Shown: positions 27,541-37,308 of the stretch, in pieces
Numbering within the stretch: the stretch's first letter is position 1
Layout of the letters: each line of letters starts with the position of its first letter
From: Shewanella sp. MBTL60-007
GTDB lineage: Bacteria > Pseudomonadota > Gammaproteobacteria > Enterobacterales > Shewanellaceae
Reading direction: 5' to 3'
DNA length: 64,000 nt
Assembly: GCF_019654915.1 (NCBI RefSeq)
Contig: NZ_BPET01000017.1
Coordinates: 28,222-92,221 of the forward strand
Notes under the pieces: model-generated
Databases searched by the model: none
The model's input: the letters and a program-made list of their open reading frames with translations, nothing else
What the model was told of the DNA's origin: nothing
Made by a program: the position numbers and the translations under genes

Positions 27541-28179
27541 ATGGATGGGATTTGGATGCACGTAGGGGCTGTGTTTATGGGCTTTTTTGCCATAATGAAT
27601 CCGATAGCTAATGTCCCCATCTTCCTTGGGCTTACAGCTGATGACGATGAGAAGACGACCCGGTTAATCGCTTTTAGAGCTTTAATTATCGCATTTGTCA
27701 TTGTGAGCTTATTCGCCGTATCGGGTCAGTTTATCTTTCACTTATTTGGGATCTCACTGCCCGCCTTCCGCATCACGGGGGGCTTGCTAGTGTTTTTGAT
27801 AGGTTTTCATATGCTTCAGGGGAATCAGTCTGCGGTGCACCATGATAAAGACAAGCCCGTTGAGGAGTCGCTAGAATCTAAACTCAGTATTGCGATATCC
27901 CCTTTAGCGCTGCCTATCTTGGCAGGCCCCGGCACGATTACTACTGCAATGAACTTTACCGCTGGTGGAGGAATCGCAGAGCTTATTAGCACTATTGCTT
28001 CGTTTGGTGTTTTATGTGTTATCACTTACGTGTTCTTTATTTTTGGTGGTCGCTTAGTCAGTTACTTAGGCAGTGCTGCATTGGGGGCCATTACCCGAAT
28101 GATGGGGCTTATTTTGGCCGTTATCGGTACTCAGATGGCGGTAGAGGGATTACAGGGCGCCTTTAAGGTGCTTGCCTAA
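27541..28179 (+). CDS. MarC-family inner membrane protein (UPF0056)
   Basis: 212 residues with six membrane helices. MarC signatures: FFAIMNPIANVPIFLGLT at residues ~14-32, FRITGGLLVFLIGFHML, and ISPLALPILAGPGTITTAMNF. It belongs to the MarC/YchE/YhgN group; no transport substrate has been established. Length and topology are standard. No good ribosome site precedes the ATG at 27541; the next in-frame ATG, six codons on, is an alternative. Confidence 0.9.
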   Translation: MDGIWMHVGAVFMGFFAIMNPIANVPIFLGLTADDDEKTTRLIAFRALIIAFVIVSLFAVSGQFIFHLFGISLPAFRITGGLLVFLIGFHMLQGNQSAVHHDKDKPVEESLESKLSIAISPLALPILAGPGTITTAMNFTAGGGIAELISTIASFGVLCVITYVFFIFGGRLVSYLGSAALGAITRMMGLILAVIGTQMAVEGLQGAFKVLA

Positions 28180-28389
28180 GCAAGAGGTTGCCTTGATAGC
28201 ACATTCTATGTGACGGGGGCAATGTTAGGCATAAGGTATAAAAGTGTTCTAATATTAAGCGGCTATGGAAATTGGTGTGTCTCTAGATAGACCGTCAGGT
28301 GCCGCTTTATGTCGTCTGACGGCCCTATTACAGAGAGCCCAATTGATGATATAACGTATTCGTTTTTGATTCATACACAAGGAAGGTAA

Positions 28390-28614
28390 ATGAATAAATT
28401 CAATGTGATAACTTTAGTTAGTGTGATACTGCTAGGCTTACCCGCAATTGCTATTGCAAAAGCTCCGCTTGAAGGTGAACCTGATTGGGAAGCGAGAAAA
28501 AGAGTGGCTGATAAAGGCGAGGTGCAACAAACTGAGGAGCAACGTTTGTTAGCCGAGCTTGCTAAGCGAGAGCAGGCTGAAAAAGAGCTTCAAAAGGAGC
28601 TACAGGATAACTAA
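28390..28614 (+). CDS. Small exported coiled-coil protein, unknown
   Basis: 74 residues, preceded by the strong site AAGGAAGGT. A signal peptide covers residues 1-23 (VITLVSVILLGLPAIAIA), with cleavage before KAPLEGEPDW. The mature ~50 residues are highly charged and helical (EEQRLLAELAKREQAEKELQKEL), likely a single coiled coil. A terminator follows, so this is a complete small gene. I do not recognise a family; it may associate with other envelope proteins. Confidence 0.65.
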   Translation: MNKFNVITLVSVILLGLPAIAIAKAPLEGEPDWEARKRVADKGEVQQTEEQRLLAELAKREQAEKELQKELQDN

Positions 28615-28642
28615 TTGAGCGAAAATCAAAAGCTCAAATTGT

Positions 28643-28669
28643 AAAAGCAGCACATAGGTGCTGCTTTTT
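28643..28669. terminator. Terminator between the small exported-protein and DUF3192 genes
   Basis: AAAAGCAGCAC pairs with GTGCTGCTTTT around ATAG. T-runs on both strands suit the two convergent genes. Confidence 0.9.
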
Positions 28670-28721
28670 GCTTTCTACTACACAAGGCTTGCTTGAGTTG
28701 TTGCTAAATCTTGATGATGGC

Positions 28722-29168
28722 TTAGCTATCGATCTTGCTGGCTAGGTACTGATTATACGTATCTTCCCCCCAAGCGATGAGTACTCCCTGCTTAAACAGT
28801 AGTGGAGTGCACTCCTCCTTAGAGGTTTCACCATCTGAAGTGACATGATGGGTTCGGTAGAAGAGTACTTGTAAGTGTTGTTCGTTTGAGATTTTAGCTT
28901 CTGTAAAATCGGCTTTGCCAAAAAGGGATTTTATCTCGGCTATGCTTTGCCCTATGCTGATTTCGGCCATCATAGCTTTGTTATAGGCCTGCCTATCTTC
29001 CCATCTCATCTCATCGGGGCTGGGATCATAAGTGAGCATAATCACGGCGACAAAAGCAACGTAAGTGACGAAAATACTGATGATAATGACGGGAAGTTTA
29101 GATTTCATCCTAGCAACGAATCCTTCATGGGGCTCTTTCAATAAGCCTAAGATACTATGTGATCGCAT
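28722..29168 (-). CDS. DUF3192 membrane-anchored protein
   Basis: 148 residues as an open frame. One N-terminal membrane helix (KLPVIIISIFVTYVAFVAVIML) is followed by a small globular domain. SIGQSIAEIKSLFGKADFTEA and VLFYRTHHVTSDGETSKEECTPLLF match the DUF3192 family, found mainly in Shewanella and Vibrio. The fold resembles SmpA/BamE-like lipoprotein domains, but no function is established. The start is uncertain: the ATG at 29168 has no ribosome site, and the methionine at 29108, just before the membrane helix, is equally possible. Downstream of xni on the same strand with a 45-bp gap. Confidence 0.75.
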   Translation of the reverse strand: MRSHSILGLLKEPHEGFVARMKSKLPVIIISIFVTYVAFVAVIMLTYDPSPDEMRWEDRQAYNKAMMAEISIGQSIAEIKSLFGKADFTEAKISNEQHLQVLFYRTHHVTSDGETSKEECTPLLFKQGVLIAWGEDTYNQYLASKIDS

Positions 29169-29213
29169 TATGGTAAATGCTAGAGTGATAACTTTGTGTT
29201 AACAAATGTAAGT

Positions 29214-29984
29214 TTAAGCGGGATCCGGCTTTTCAATTCTAAATTGTTTCAGGTTTACGCATAAAGGCATATCGGTTCTGAGTTGCACCAATTTATAACT
29301 GAGGCGCGCCATCTGTTTGCCCTCTTGAAGTTTTTTGGCTTGTTTAGAGCCTACCTTGTCGATGGAGTTATAGATGTTTGCTAGTGAGCGATAAATTCTG
29401 AGTAACTCTACCGCAGATTTAGGGCCGATACCGGGGACTCCTGGGATTTTATTACCGCTATCACCTGCTAATGCTAAGTAGTCAATTAACTGAGAATGTT
29501 CAACCCCTAGTTTTTGTTCCATATCTTCAACAGTTAGATAGATCTGATTAAAGTGATCCCATTGCTTGATATGCGGATGATTTAATTGGCTAAATCCTTT
29601 GTCTGTAGAGACGATAATCGCTTCGCCATCTGTGTTGGCAAGTTTAGTGGCTAAGGTCGCTATCACATCGTCGGCTTCAGATTCTGCATCAATAGAGTGA
29701 ATTTGGTGCTCTGCTAAATAAGTTTTGATGTCATCAAGGCCATCGGCTAATGCTTGGGGCATAGGCTTACGGCCTTTTTTGTAATCTTCATAGAGGGCTT
29801 TACGCCATGAGATTGAGTCGCCGTCCCAGACGATAGTTACATGTGTCGGTGCATGGAACTTAAGCAACTTGCGGCAGGCGCCGTTAACGCGTTCCTTCAG
29901 CCCTGAGACATCTGACTCGTTGGGTTGTGCGGCGTGGATCCGCCGCACCAAGTTCATACCATCGATAATAAGCAGTTTATTCAA
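29214..29984 (-). CDS. xni: Flap endonuclease Xni (exonuclease IX)
   Basis: 256 residues with PIN-like 5' nuclease features: LLIIDGMNLVRR at the N-terminus, DGDSISWRKALYEDYKKGRKP, acidic metal ligands in AESEADDVIATLA and STDKGFSQL, and a helix-hairpin-helix GNKIPGVPGIGPKSA near residues 175-190 for DNA binding. It corresponds to the polymerase-independent FEN homologue Xni (YgdG), which acts on flap DNA. It follows ppnN (ygdH) on the same strand, an order shared with other gammaproteobacteria. Confidence 0.94.
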   Translation of the reverse strand: MNKLLIIDGMNLVRRIHAAQPNESDVSGLKERVNGACRKLLKFHAPTHVTIVWDGDSISWRKALYEDYKKGRKPMPQALADGLDDIKTYLAEHQIHSIDAESEADDVIATLATKLANTDGEAIIVSTDKGFSQLNHPHIKQWDHFNQIYLTVEDMEQKLGVEHSQLIDYLALAGDSGNKIPGVPGIGPKSAVELLRIYRSLANIYNSIDKVGSKQAKKLQEGKQMARLSYKLVQLRTDMPLCVNLKQFRIEKPDPA

Positions 29985-30020
29985 CTTTTTCTCTCTGTAC
30001 TTTCTATACTCTATGAGTTT

Positions 30021-31373
30021 CTATTTTATGACTTTGTAGCAGGGAATGTATTCACTTCCCGGTAATTTCATTCGCTGTTGGGAAACAAATGCACCTAATA
30101 GGTCGTCCATCAGCGTCATAAGTTCGGGATCGCCTTTAAGCTCGAACGGTCCATTGAGCTCAATTGCTTTAATGGTGTCCATCTTGACATTACCAGCGAC
30201 GATACCTGAAAACGCTTTACGCAGGTTTGCTGCGAGCTCAGCCTTATTAGCTTGAGAGTATAGGTCTAAGTTGCTCATCACCTCGTGAGTAGGCTCAAAA
30301 GGGAGTTGGAACTCAGGCTCAATTTTTAACGACCACTGGTATTGATAAGAGTCGCCATTCTCTCTGCGGAAGGTTTTGATCTCTTCCATAGCCTGCTTCT
30401 GTATTCGAGCGACCTTTACCGGATCATCGATTACGATTTGATACTTGCTCTGTGCTTCCTCACCAAGAGTCGCGCCAATAAATTCATCGATGCGCAAGAA
30501 ATACTCTTCACTCTCTTTCGGCCCCGTAAGTACTAATGGGAAGGGGATATTGCGGTTATCTTTGTTGAGTAGAATGCCCAGTAGATAAAGTAGCTCTTCG
30601 GCTGTCCCCGCACCGCCTGGGAAGATAACAATGCCGTGCCCTAATCTTACAAAGGCCTCTAAGCGCTTTTCAATATCGGGCAGAATGACCAATTCATTGA
30701 CAATTTGATTCGGTGGCTCAGCGGCAATAATACTTGGTTCGGTTAGACCAATGTAGCGGGCGTGATTCACCCGTTGTTTTGCGTGACCAATGGCGGCACC
30801 TTTCATCGGCCCTTCCATAGCACCGGGTCCACAACCTGTACAGATATCGAGTGCACGCAGCCCTAATTCGTAACCCACTTCACGGGTATATTGGTACTCG
30901 ATGGGATTGATACTGTGCCCGCCCCAGCAAACGACGATATTGGGATCGAGCATTGGCATTGAACGCGCGTTGCGTAAGATATCGAATACGACGTTAGTAA
31001 TGTGGCTCGCATTCGTGAGGTTGATATGCTTAAGGTTGTCGTACTTATCGTTGATGTAGACGATATCCCTTAATACCGCAAAGAGGTGCTCCTGGATCCC
31101 TGCGATGATTTCACCGTCGACGAACGCTTCTTCTGGTGGGTTGGTCAACTCGATTTTTATGCCACGCTCACGGCGTAAGACATTGATATTAAAGTCACTA
31201 AACTGAGTGAAAAGGCCCTCAGCATTATCACTTTTAAGGCCAGATGCGAGTACGGCGAGTGAGCAGTTGCGGTAGAGCTGGTAAAGCTCACTTTTGGCGT
31301 TCTGTTTTAATCTATCAACTTCCAGTTGCGAAAGTTGATCTAGGCTTCCTCTAGGACTTATTTTTACTATCAT
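30021..31373 (-). CDS. ppnN: Nucleotide 5'-monophosphate nucleosidase PpnN
   Basis: 450 residues. The central Rossmann (LOG/lysine decarboxylase-like) domain shows [24 protein letters not shown] and the hallmark [17 protein letters not shown], the PGGxGTxxE motif that cleaves the N-glycosidic bond of nucleoside monophosphates. Conserved N- and C-terminal flanking domains give the long YgdH form. PpnN breaks AMP, GMP, IMP and pyrimidine monophosphates into base and ribose 5-phosphate and, in E. coli, is regulated by (p)ppGpp. A cytosolic enzyme, upstream of xni. Confidence 0.94.
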   Translation of the reverse strand: MIVKISPRGSLDQLSQLEVDRLKQNAKSELYQLYRNCSLAVLASGLKSDNAEGLFTQFSDFNINVLRRERGIKIELTNPPEEAFVDGEIIAGIQEHLFAVLRDIVYINDKYDNLKHINLTNASHITNVVFDILRNARSMPMLDPNIVVCWGGHSINPIEYQYTREVGYELGLRALDICTGCGPGAMEGPMKGAAIGHAKQRVNHARYIGLTEPSIIAAEPPNQIVNELVILPDIEKRLEAFVRLGHGIVIFPGGAGTAEELLYLLGILLNKDNRNIPFPLVLTGPKESEEYFLRIDEFIGATLGEEAQSKYQIVIDDPVKVARIQKQAMEEIKTFRRENGDSYQYQWSLKIEPEFQLPFEPTHEVMSNLDLYSQANKAELAANLRKAFSGIVAGNVKMDTIKAIELNGPFELKGDPELMTLMDDLLGAFVSQQRMKLPGSEYIPCYKVIK

Positions 31374-31450
31374 AGCAACTCCTTAAGCAGTGATGAGTAA
31401 GCTATCCCAAAAAAGAGAGGTGTAACGGGCGTTAACACAAGGGGAGAAGC

Positions 31451-33007
31451 TTAGAAGTCTATGATGACTCTATCTCTGCTTTCGTTTTTGGCTTTATATA
31501 GTGCAGCATCGGCTCTGTCGAAAGTTTCTGTGATGAGCTCATTTTCAATTATTTGTGCAGCACCTATAGACACTGTAACTGTAATTCGCTGATCTTTAAA
31601 CTTAAAAGGTATACTTTTTACCTTTTCTCTTACTCGGTTAAGCAGGGGAAGGATATCGCTCTCAGCAATATCGGGTAGTAATAGAACGAACTCCTCACCG
31701 CCGTAACGGGCGACAAACTCCGATTCGCGTAACGAATTTTTTAGCGCCATAGCAATGACTTGCAGTGTTTTATCACCGGTGCTGTGACCGAAGCTGTCAT
31801 TAATAGTCTTGAAGTGATCGATGTCGGCAACGGCGACCCATAATGGCTGCTTAGTACGCTTGTGGCTACGATACTCAATATCCATTCGCTCTTCTAATGC
31901 ACTGCGATTTGGCAGTTGAGTAAGTGAGTCGAGTAGATTGAGCTTTTGCTGCTCAAACAGACGCTCCTTGTAGGACTCTGTCTCTTTTGCAAGCTCTTTA
32001 AGCTCTCGACGTAGAGTTTCTACAGATTGCTTTAGCTGAGTCTGTTCTCTATTTTCTAGTAGCTCTTTACGACTAAGAGATTTACGCAATGAGGCTAGGT
32101 GTGTCGTGATCTGGTTTTTTAGCTCGTTGATATCATCAACTTCTATCACGGTTTCTCCGACGTTATCGACTTGGTAGTTGATATCGCGGTTTAGTTGTTT
32201 AGCAACCTGATAGTTTTTGATTGAGTGGCTATATGAATCTGCGACGACCTCTTGTACGTTACTCAAGGCATTATTGAGTACGTATAAAAACTCTTGCGAT
32301 GCCGTTTTCTCTCGGGCGATATTATCTAGAAGTAAACTTAGTACGACCTGATAGGCGTTGAGTAGAGTGTTAAGTTCAAACTCTTGGGTGAGTTGCTGTT
32401 TGATTTCGGAAACCTGAGCTCGCTGATCCTTTCTAAACTCAATCTCAGACAGTAACTGTGCTAATTCATGAGCGGCCTGACGGTGGCGAGGCAATACCTC
32501 AAACTGATCACCTAAATTCAGTTTTTCTTGTAAGATAGCATCATAGAATTGGATGATTTTATCTACTTTAGGGATGTAATCCCAGTAGCTATGAAACGGC
32601 TTAAGAAGATCTTTTTTGAAGTAAGATATCTCAAGTTTTAACTTGCTAGGTAGAGACTCAACCCTTTGAATCTGGCCGACTATATTCGACAGTGATTTGC
32701 GGCAATCTTCAAGCTGTAACATGACATGAGCATATTGCTGCTTTAATGTCATTTCGGCTTCATAGAGAGTCGGCAACGCCTCTTCAACTTGGCTAAAGTT
32801 TGCTAATTTATGGCGTAACTTTGCCAGTTTATTATCAAGCTCTAGGTTTTGTCCTTTACAGGCAAGACTTAATTGGGCAATAAATTGCATTAGGATGCGC
32901 AGCTTTGCATTTTGCTCTTCGTTCATCTCTTCTAAAGCCTGCTTTGCAGAGTAAAGCTTTTGCTGCAGTACATTTACTTGAGATGTACCTATGGCGGCAT
33001 CCTTCAT
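31451..33007 (-). CDS. Diguanylate cyclase with long coiled-coil N-terminus
   Basis: 518 residues from the ATG at 33007 (TAGGAAAA upstream); a TTG seven codons earlier is less likely. There is no signal peptide or membrane helix, so it is cytosolic. Residues 1-350 are helical, with coiled-coil stretches near 10-110 and 290-350. A GGDEF domain follows (~358-518) with LLDSLTQLPNRSALEE, DIDHFKTINDSFGH and RYGGEEFVLLLPD, signature GGEEF at about 436-440, so it should make cyclic di-GMP. The feedback I-site position reads RESE rather than RxxD, so product inhibition may be weak. Next to a TPR protein with a GGDEF-like tail (same strand). Confidence 0.92.
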   Translation of the reverse strand: MKDAAIGTSQVNVLQQKLYSAKQALEEMNEEQNAKLRILMQFIAQLSLACKGQNLELDNKLAKLRHKLANFSQVEEALPTLYEAEMTLKQQYAHVMLQLEDCRKSLSNIVGQIQRVESLPSKLKLEISYFKKDLLKPFHSYWDYIPKVDKIIQFYDAILQEKLNLGDQFEVLPRHRQAAHELAQLLSEIEFRKDQRAQVSEIKQQLTQEFELNTLLNAYQVVLSLLLDNIAREKTASQEFLYVLNNALSNVQEVVADSYSHSIKNYQVAKQLNRDINYQVDNVGETVIEVDDINELKNQITTHLASLRKSLSRKELLENREQTQLKQSVETLRRELKELAKETESYKERLFEQQKLNLLDSLTQLPNRSALEERMDIEYRSHKRTKQPLWVAVADIDHFKTINDSFGHSTGDKTLQVIAMALKNSLRESEFVARYGGEEFVLLLPDIAESDILPLLNRVREKVKSIPFKFKDQRITVTVSIGAAQIIENELITETFDRADAALYKAKNESRDRVIIDF

Positions 33008-33125
33008 ATTTATTATTTTTCCTATCAATTACCTAGTATCGAAATCGGGATTCTTTTTAGAGCTTATCTTACCAGTTGTCCTAAAAAAGAGATATTAACA
33101 TCCTTATCCTACTATCTTCAAAGAG

Positions 33126-35303
33126 TTATATGGCTAATTTATCCTCATTAATGTCTATATTTTGATGGTTCTTCCATCTTGGCCAAATGATATCTTCCTT
33201 ATTGCCATTAGTGTCGACTTTAATGATCCCACGTACGATACTTTTCTCGATATTAATGTAGAGAGGATCGTTAAATATGCCGGCCGATGCAAAATTAAGC
33301 ATCTTCATGGTCGCAAAGTAATCTTTATCGCTGCCGAGCGTTCTGGCGGCATGGAGCATCATCTGTAGGCTACCAAAGTGCTGTGCAGCACTGAGTTTTA
33401 TGGCTGGGTCTGCCAGTAATGGTAGCTGCAATACCCCCATATGAAGGCTAGTTTGCCCATTGTGGTTCGAGATGATATCTCTCAGGAGACTGAGTAAGTG
33501 ATTAGGTTCCATCGACTCGTTGAAGCAGAGTAAAAATACACCTGGGCGAATAACATAGGTGTGACAGTTTAAGCTGTTTTTAATGGCTAATACCTGTTGC
33601 TTATTCATCTTTGCATTACACTCATAACCTTGAGAAAGATCGGCGTCGAGTTGATCAGACAGGGAGATAAGCGCCATGGTTTTCATTGGTGCACTGTTTG
33701 AGTTTAAATAGTCTCGTTTAAAAGCTAAGTAACCATGAAGCCGAGTAAAAGGCTCCAATAGTTGAGTCTGTTGTAGCGTTTTAGTTTCTAAGCTGAGCTT
33801 GTTTTTAAGTCGCCATAATTTGAGTAATATTAGTAAGCTTAGGCAAAGCACAAACACACAAAGTATGGTTATTAATCGAGTGTTATTAAGCTGCTTGGTC
33901 TTAGTTTGCAACTGGTTTTGAGCTTGGCTTAGGCTAAGCTCGAGCTTTTGTGCTGCAATAATTGACTTTTGCTCATCAAATCCAGATGGTTGTGGTTGAG
34001 TCAATTCGTTTAGGTTGTTTAACTTTCTAACGCTGTTAAAGGCTTCTTCATATAAGCCGAGCGCTTCTAAGGCGTCAGTTTGTCTCGATAAGGCTTCTTT
34101 TAACTCTGTGTTCAGTTGTTTGGACTCGGCAATGGCTACAGCCTTAGAAGCATAATCTAACGACATCTCCCAATTGGCGTCATTGGCTGCGACTTCAGAG
34201 ATAAGTAGATCGTTATATACGAGGTAGTGATTACTCTTCTTCGAGGTAAATATTTCATTTGCTCGCTTAAGGTTTTCAAGTGAGGTTCGGGTATCGCCTA
34301 TTTTATAATAGGCTTCACCTAGGTTATGCAGATTGAGTCCTAGGCCTATATAGTTTCCAAGTTTCGACTCGATATGTTGAGCATTGAGGTGGTAATCAAT
34401 TGCCTTATACCACTGTCCTTGATTGGCATAAATCATGGCGATAACAGTCATCGATGAAGAGACGTAGTTTTCGTTACCGAGCTGGCTAAATGCTTCTGCC
34501 GCATTATTAGCGGCGCTAAGGGCTTCATCCCAGGATTCTAAATCACGATAGATCCTCGCTAGTTGCAGCTCGATATGAGCATTTTGAGACGAATTATTAC
34601 CATCTTGGGAGTATTTGGTGGCTTCAGTGTAGTGAGCCAAAGATTTTCCCAGCTGGTTCTGCTTATAAAAATACTTACCTAATACAGATTCAGCGTGAGC
34701 AATCAGGTAATCATTCTCAAGCTGCTTAGATAACCGAGATAGCTCTTTTAGGTGTAATAGGGCGGTGGACTCTTCGCGTAGAATCATATGCATCACCCCT
34801 AGGTGTTCTTGTAAGGTATAACGCAGGACTAAACTGGTCTCATCTGTAGAGTGCTCCATGATCGCGACAGCTTGTTGATACAAAGAGATTGCGGTTGTGT
34901 AATCTTGTTGGCTCCTTCCGGCGTACCGTCCTTTTAGCATTAATACATAGCTGTTATCGAAGGTGCTACTGCTCAGTAGTTCAAGTTGCTCTGTGAGCCT
35001 TTTGGCGATCCCATAGCGGTCTTTATCTTTGTTATAAAGCTCCATCTTCAAACGAGTGAATAGCTGAATGTCGCGCTTTAACTCTGCCTTTGAGAGGCGA
35101 TGGTCATCGGCAAAGCGGCTAAACTCTGCTGCTGAAGTAAAGTTTGGTAGGGTCGGCAGTGTCTTTGATAGAGAGTGTTCGAGTGTTTTGGGAGCTTCTC
35201 GTATTTGGAGTTCTGTAAGCAGTTCGTCTCTTACACTGGAATAAGCTTGAGCGCTGAAAAACGATAACAGTAAGATGGAGAGTAGGGGGATGAAAGTACG
35301 CAT
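33126..35303 (-). CDS. TPR-repeat membrane sensor with GGDEF-like C-terminal domain
   Basis: 725 residues. A signal peptide (1-20), then a periplasmic TPR array (~100-430) with repeat signatures such as ALSAANNAAEAFSQLGN and NLGEAYYKIGDTRTSLENLKRANEIF. A coiled coil (~445-475), one membrane helix (477-496, LITILCVFVLCLSLLILLKL) and a cytosolic domain follow. That domain (~515-665) has the outline of a GGDEF domain (LEPFTRLHGYLAFKRDYL; later MMLHAARTLGSDKDYFATM), but the signature loop reads RPGVFLLCF, so no catalysis is expected. Probably a periplasmic signal receptor acting through protein contacts, perhaps with the adjacent cyclase. Confidence 0.75.
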   Translation of the reverse strand: MRTFIPLLSILLLSFFSAQAYSSVRDELLTELQIREAPKTLEHSLSKTLPTLPNFTSAAEFSRFADDHRLSKAELKRDIQLFTRLKMELYNKDKDRYGIAKRLTEQLELLSSSTFDNSYVLMLKGRYAGRSQQDYTTAISLYQQAVAIMEHSTDETSLVLRYTLQEHLGVMHMILREESTALLHLKELSRLSKQLENDYLIAHAESVLGKYFYKQNQLGKSLAHYTEATKYSQDGNNSSQNAHIELQLARIYRDLESWDEALSAANNAAEAFSQLGNENYVSSSMTVIAMIYANQGQWYKAIDYHLNAQHIESKLGNYIGLGLNLHNLGEAYYKIGDTRTSLENLKRANEIFTSKKSNHYLVYNDLLISEVAANDANWEMSLDYASKAVAIAESKQLNTELKEALSRQTDALEALGLYEEAFNSVRKLNNLNELTQPQPSGFDEQKSIIAAQKLELSLSQAQNQLQTKTKQLNNTRLITILCVFVLCLSLLILLKLWRLKNKLSLETKTLQQTQLLEPFTRLHGYLAFKRDYLNSNSAPMKTMALISLSDQLDADLSQGYECNAKMNKQQVLAIKNSLNCHTYVIRPGVFLLCFNESMEPNHLLSLLRDIISNHNGQTSLHMGVLQLPLLADPAIKLSAAQHFGSLQMMLHAARTLGSDKDYFATMKMLNFASAGIFNDPLYINIEKSIVRGIIKVDTNGNKEDIIWPRWKNHQNIDINEDKLAI

Positions 35304-35432
35304 AAAAATGCCATTCCTTATGCTTAATCGTTAAATTAAGTGCCTATTTTTTGTAATTCTATTGGCTTAACTAAGTCTAATGTTATATTTTTCTGACTCA
35401 GCAAAGAACAATAATAACAGAAGGACGTAAGA

Positions 35433-37238
35433 GTGAAACCTGTAGTTCCCCTTATCTTAACTTTTAGTAGCTTAGCTTGTGCTAACGCCGTTGCCGATGT
35501 CGATTACAAGATCGATTTAACCAGTCCCGAACATCATTTAGCAAAAGTTGAGGTTAACTTTCCCGTAACGGATTCAAACTCTCTGGTGGTCAACTTACCT
35601 GTATGGCGTACAGGTAAGTATCAAGTCTTACCCTTAGCCGATGCGGTGAGAAAATTCACAGCGACTGATAACAACGGAGCGGTATTGCCTTGGACGCGTA
35701 CGGCGAGCGGAGAATGGACTGTCACCCTGTCGGAGCCTACAAGTGTCACCGTGAACTATCAGTTATACGCTAACAAGTTGGGGCAAAGAGTTAACCATAT
35801 CGATGCCTCCCATGCGTTTTTAGATGCTAGCGGCACATTTGTGTATAGCCCAGACTTTAGAGATGAGCCTATCAGGGTGTCTCTCAAGGTGCCTAATAGC
35901 TGGAACAGCTACTCGGGCATGGATAGAGGAGCAAACGCTCACTCATTTATCGCTGACAATTACGATATCTTAGTCGATTCACCGATTGAAACTGGGATCA
36001 GCGAGCATCGTGAGTTTAGCGCTGATGGTAGGCAATATGAGTTAGTCGTTTGGGGAGAGGGTAACTACGATATCGACAAGATGGTCACCGACCTGACTAA
36101 GCTCAGCGGTCAAGCTGACGTTATTTGGGACGATTATCCATTTGAGCGTTATGTCTATATGGTTCATGCCACGAGTGGTGCGCGGGGGGCAACAGAGCAC
36201 CTGAACTCAACTATTATTCAGCGTCCACGTTTTAGTTATAGAGAGCGTAAAGATTATCTAGGCTTTATTAAAACCGCCTCTCATGAGTTCATCCATACTT
36301 GGAACGTTAAAGCCTATCGACCAGATGGTTTAGTGCCTTACAACTATCAAGATGAAGAGATAACCGAATTGCTTTGGATTGCTGAAGGCTCTACCAGTTA
36401 TTTCCAAAGCCAGTTGCTATTACGTGCAGGGGTGATGACGCCAAAGGAGTTTTTGGAAGACTTAGCAAAGCGAGTAGCGCAAAGTGAGCAGACTCCGGGT
36501 AGAGAAGTGCAATCCATTGCTGAGGCAAGTGCCAACCAGTGGGCTAGCAGTGGTGGAGATTATGCGGTCAACCACAGCACTAATATCTACTCAGAAGGCT
36601 ATCTAACCTCTTTGGCATTAGATTTTTCACTGCTTGAAGAGACTAAGCTTAAGCGCTCATATCGTGATGTGCACCGTAAACTCTATAACGACTATCGTAT
36701 TCCAATGGGCTACACCATTGCCGATGTGAAAGGGATTTTAGATGAGATCTCAGGAACGAGTTACGAGCAGTGGTGGCAGCAATATGTTAACTCGCCCGTT
36801 AGTCTAGATTTTAAAGCGCTTTTAGCACAAGCAGGCCTGAAAACCACCTATGGTAAAGACGCCAAGGTAGAGCCATTCACTGGTGTCACTTTAAAGTCTG
36901 GTTCATTGGTGTTGTCCCAAGTGCTGCGTAATGGACCTGCTTGGAATGCCGGAATTGTCAATGGTGATGAAATCGTTGCGATTAATGGCCTCAAGGTCAC
37001 TGCGAGTGGCTTTGCGTCACGCATTAAAGACTTTAAGGCGGGTGACACCATACAAGTGACGCTCTTCAGTAACGATAGATTGAAAGAGCTGACGCTTAAG
37101 CTGGGTGAGAAGCAAAGTGGCAAGTTGGCAATTACTAGTGTCGATAAGCCAAGCCGTGCACAAAAGGCCTTTTTTAAGGCGTGGCTAGGTGTTGACTGGC
37201 CATTCGATAAGCAGGGAAAATTTAAGTCGGCTCAATAG
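35433..37238 (+). CDS. M61-family glycyl aminopeptidase with PDZ domain, exported
   Basis: 601 residues, GTG start after GAAGGACG. Signal peptide ~1-22. An N-terminal beta domain is followed by the zinc peptidase domain with HEFIH at about 284-288 (SHEFIHTWNVKAYRPDGL) and the third ligand region LLWIAEGSTSYF. A PDZ domain covers ~500-570 (VLRNGPAWNAGIVNGDEIVAINGLKV). This is the domain order of M61 'PDZ' peptidases, which release N-terminal glycine or alanine from peptides. Likely periplasmic. Divergent from the TPR sensor gene, with 129 bp between start codons. Confidence 0.93.
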   Translation: MKPVVPLILTFSSLACANAVADVDYKIDLTSPEHHLAKVEVNFPVTDSNSLVVNLPVWRTGKYQVLPLADAVRKFTATDNNGAVLPWTRTASGEWTVTLSEPTSVTVNYQLYANKLGQRVNHIDASHAFLDASGTFVYSPDFRDEPIRVSLKVPNSWNSYSGMDRGANAHSFIADNYDILVDSPIETGISEHREFSADGRQYELVVWGEGNYDIDKMVTDLTKLSGQADVIWDDYPFERYVYMVHATSGARGATEHLNSTIIQRPRFSYRERKDYLGFIKTASHEFIHTWNVKAYRPDGLVPYNYQDEEITELLWIAEGSTSYFQSQLLLRAGVMTPKEFLEDLAKRVAQSEQTPGREVQSIAEASANQWASSGGDYAVNHSTNIYSEGYLTSLALDFSLLEETKLKRSYRDVHRKLYNDYRIPMGYTIADVKGILDEISGTSYEQWWQQYVNSPVSLDFKALLAQAGLKTTYGKDAKVEPFTGVTLKSGSLVLSQVLRNGPAWNAGIVNGDEIVAINGLKVTASGFASRIKDFKAGDTIQVTLFSNDRLKELTLKLGEKQSGKLAITSVDKPSRAQKAFFKAWLGVDWPFDKQGKFKSAQ

Positions 37239-37262
37239 CTTTGTTATCAATAGCTTTGTTAT

Positions 37263-37289
37263 AAAAAAGGCGCCATTAGGCGCCTTTTA
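37263..37289. terminator. Bidirectional terminator between the M61 peptidase gene and rdgC
   Basis: AAAAAGGCGCC pairs with GGCGCCTTTT around ATTA, with tails in both directions. Confidence 0.9.
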
Positions 37290-37308
37290 TGTATCAATCG
37301 TAATTGAG

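Noticed and set aside
28289..28324. CCGTCAG/CTGACGG inverted repeat after the marC-family gene
   Set aside because: Seven-base arms, long spacer and no T-run; not convincing as terminator or operator.
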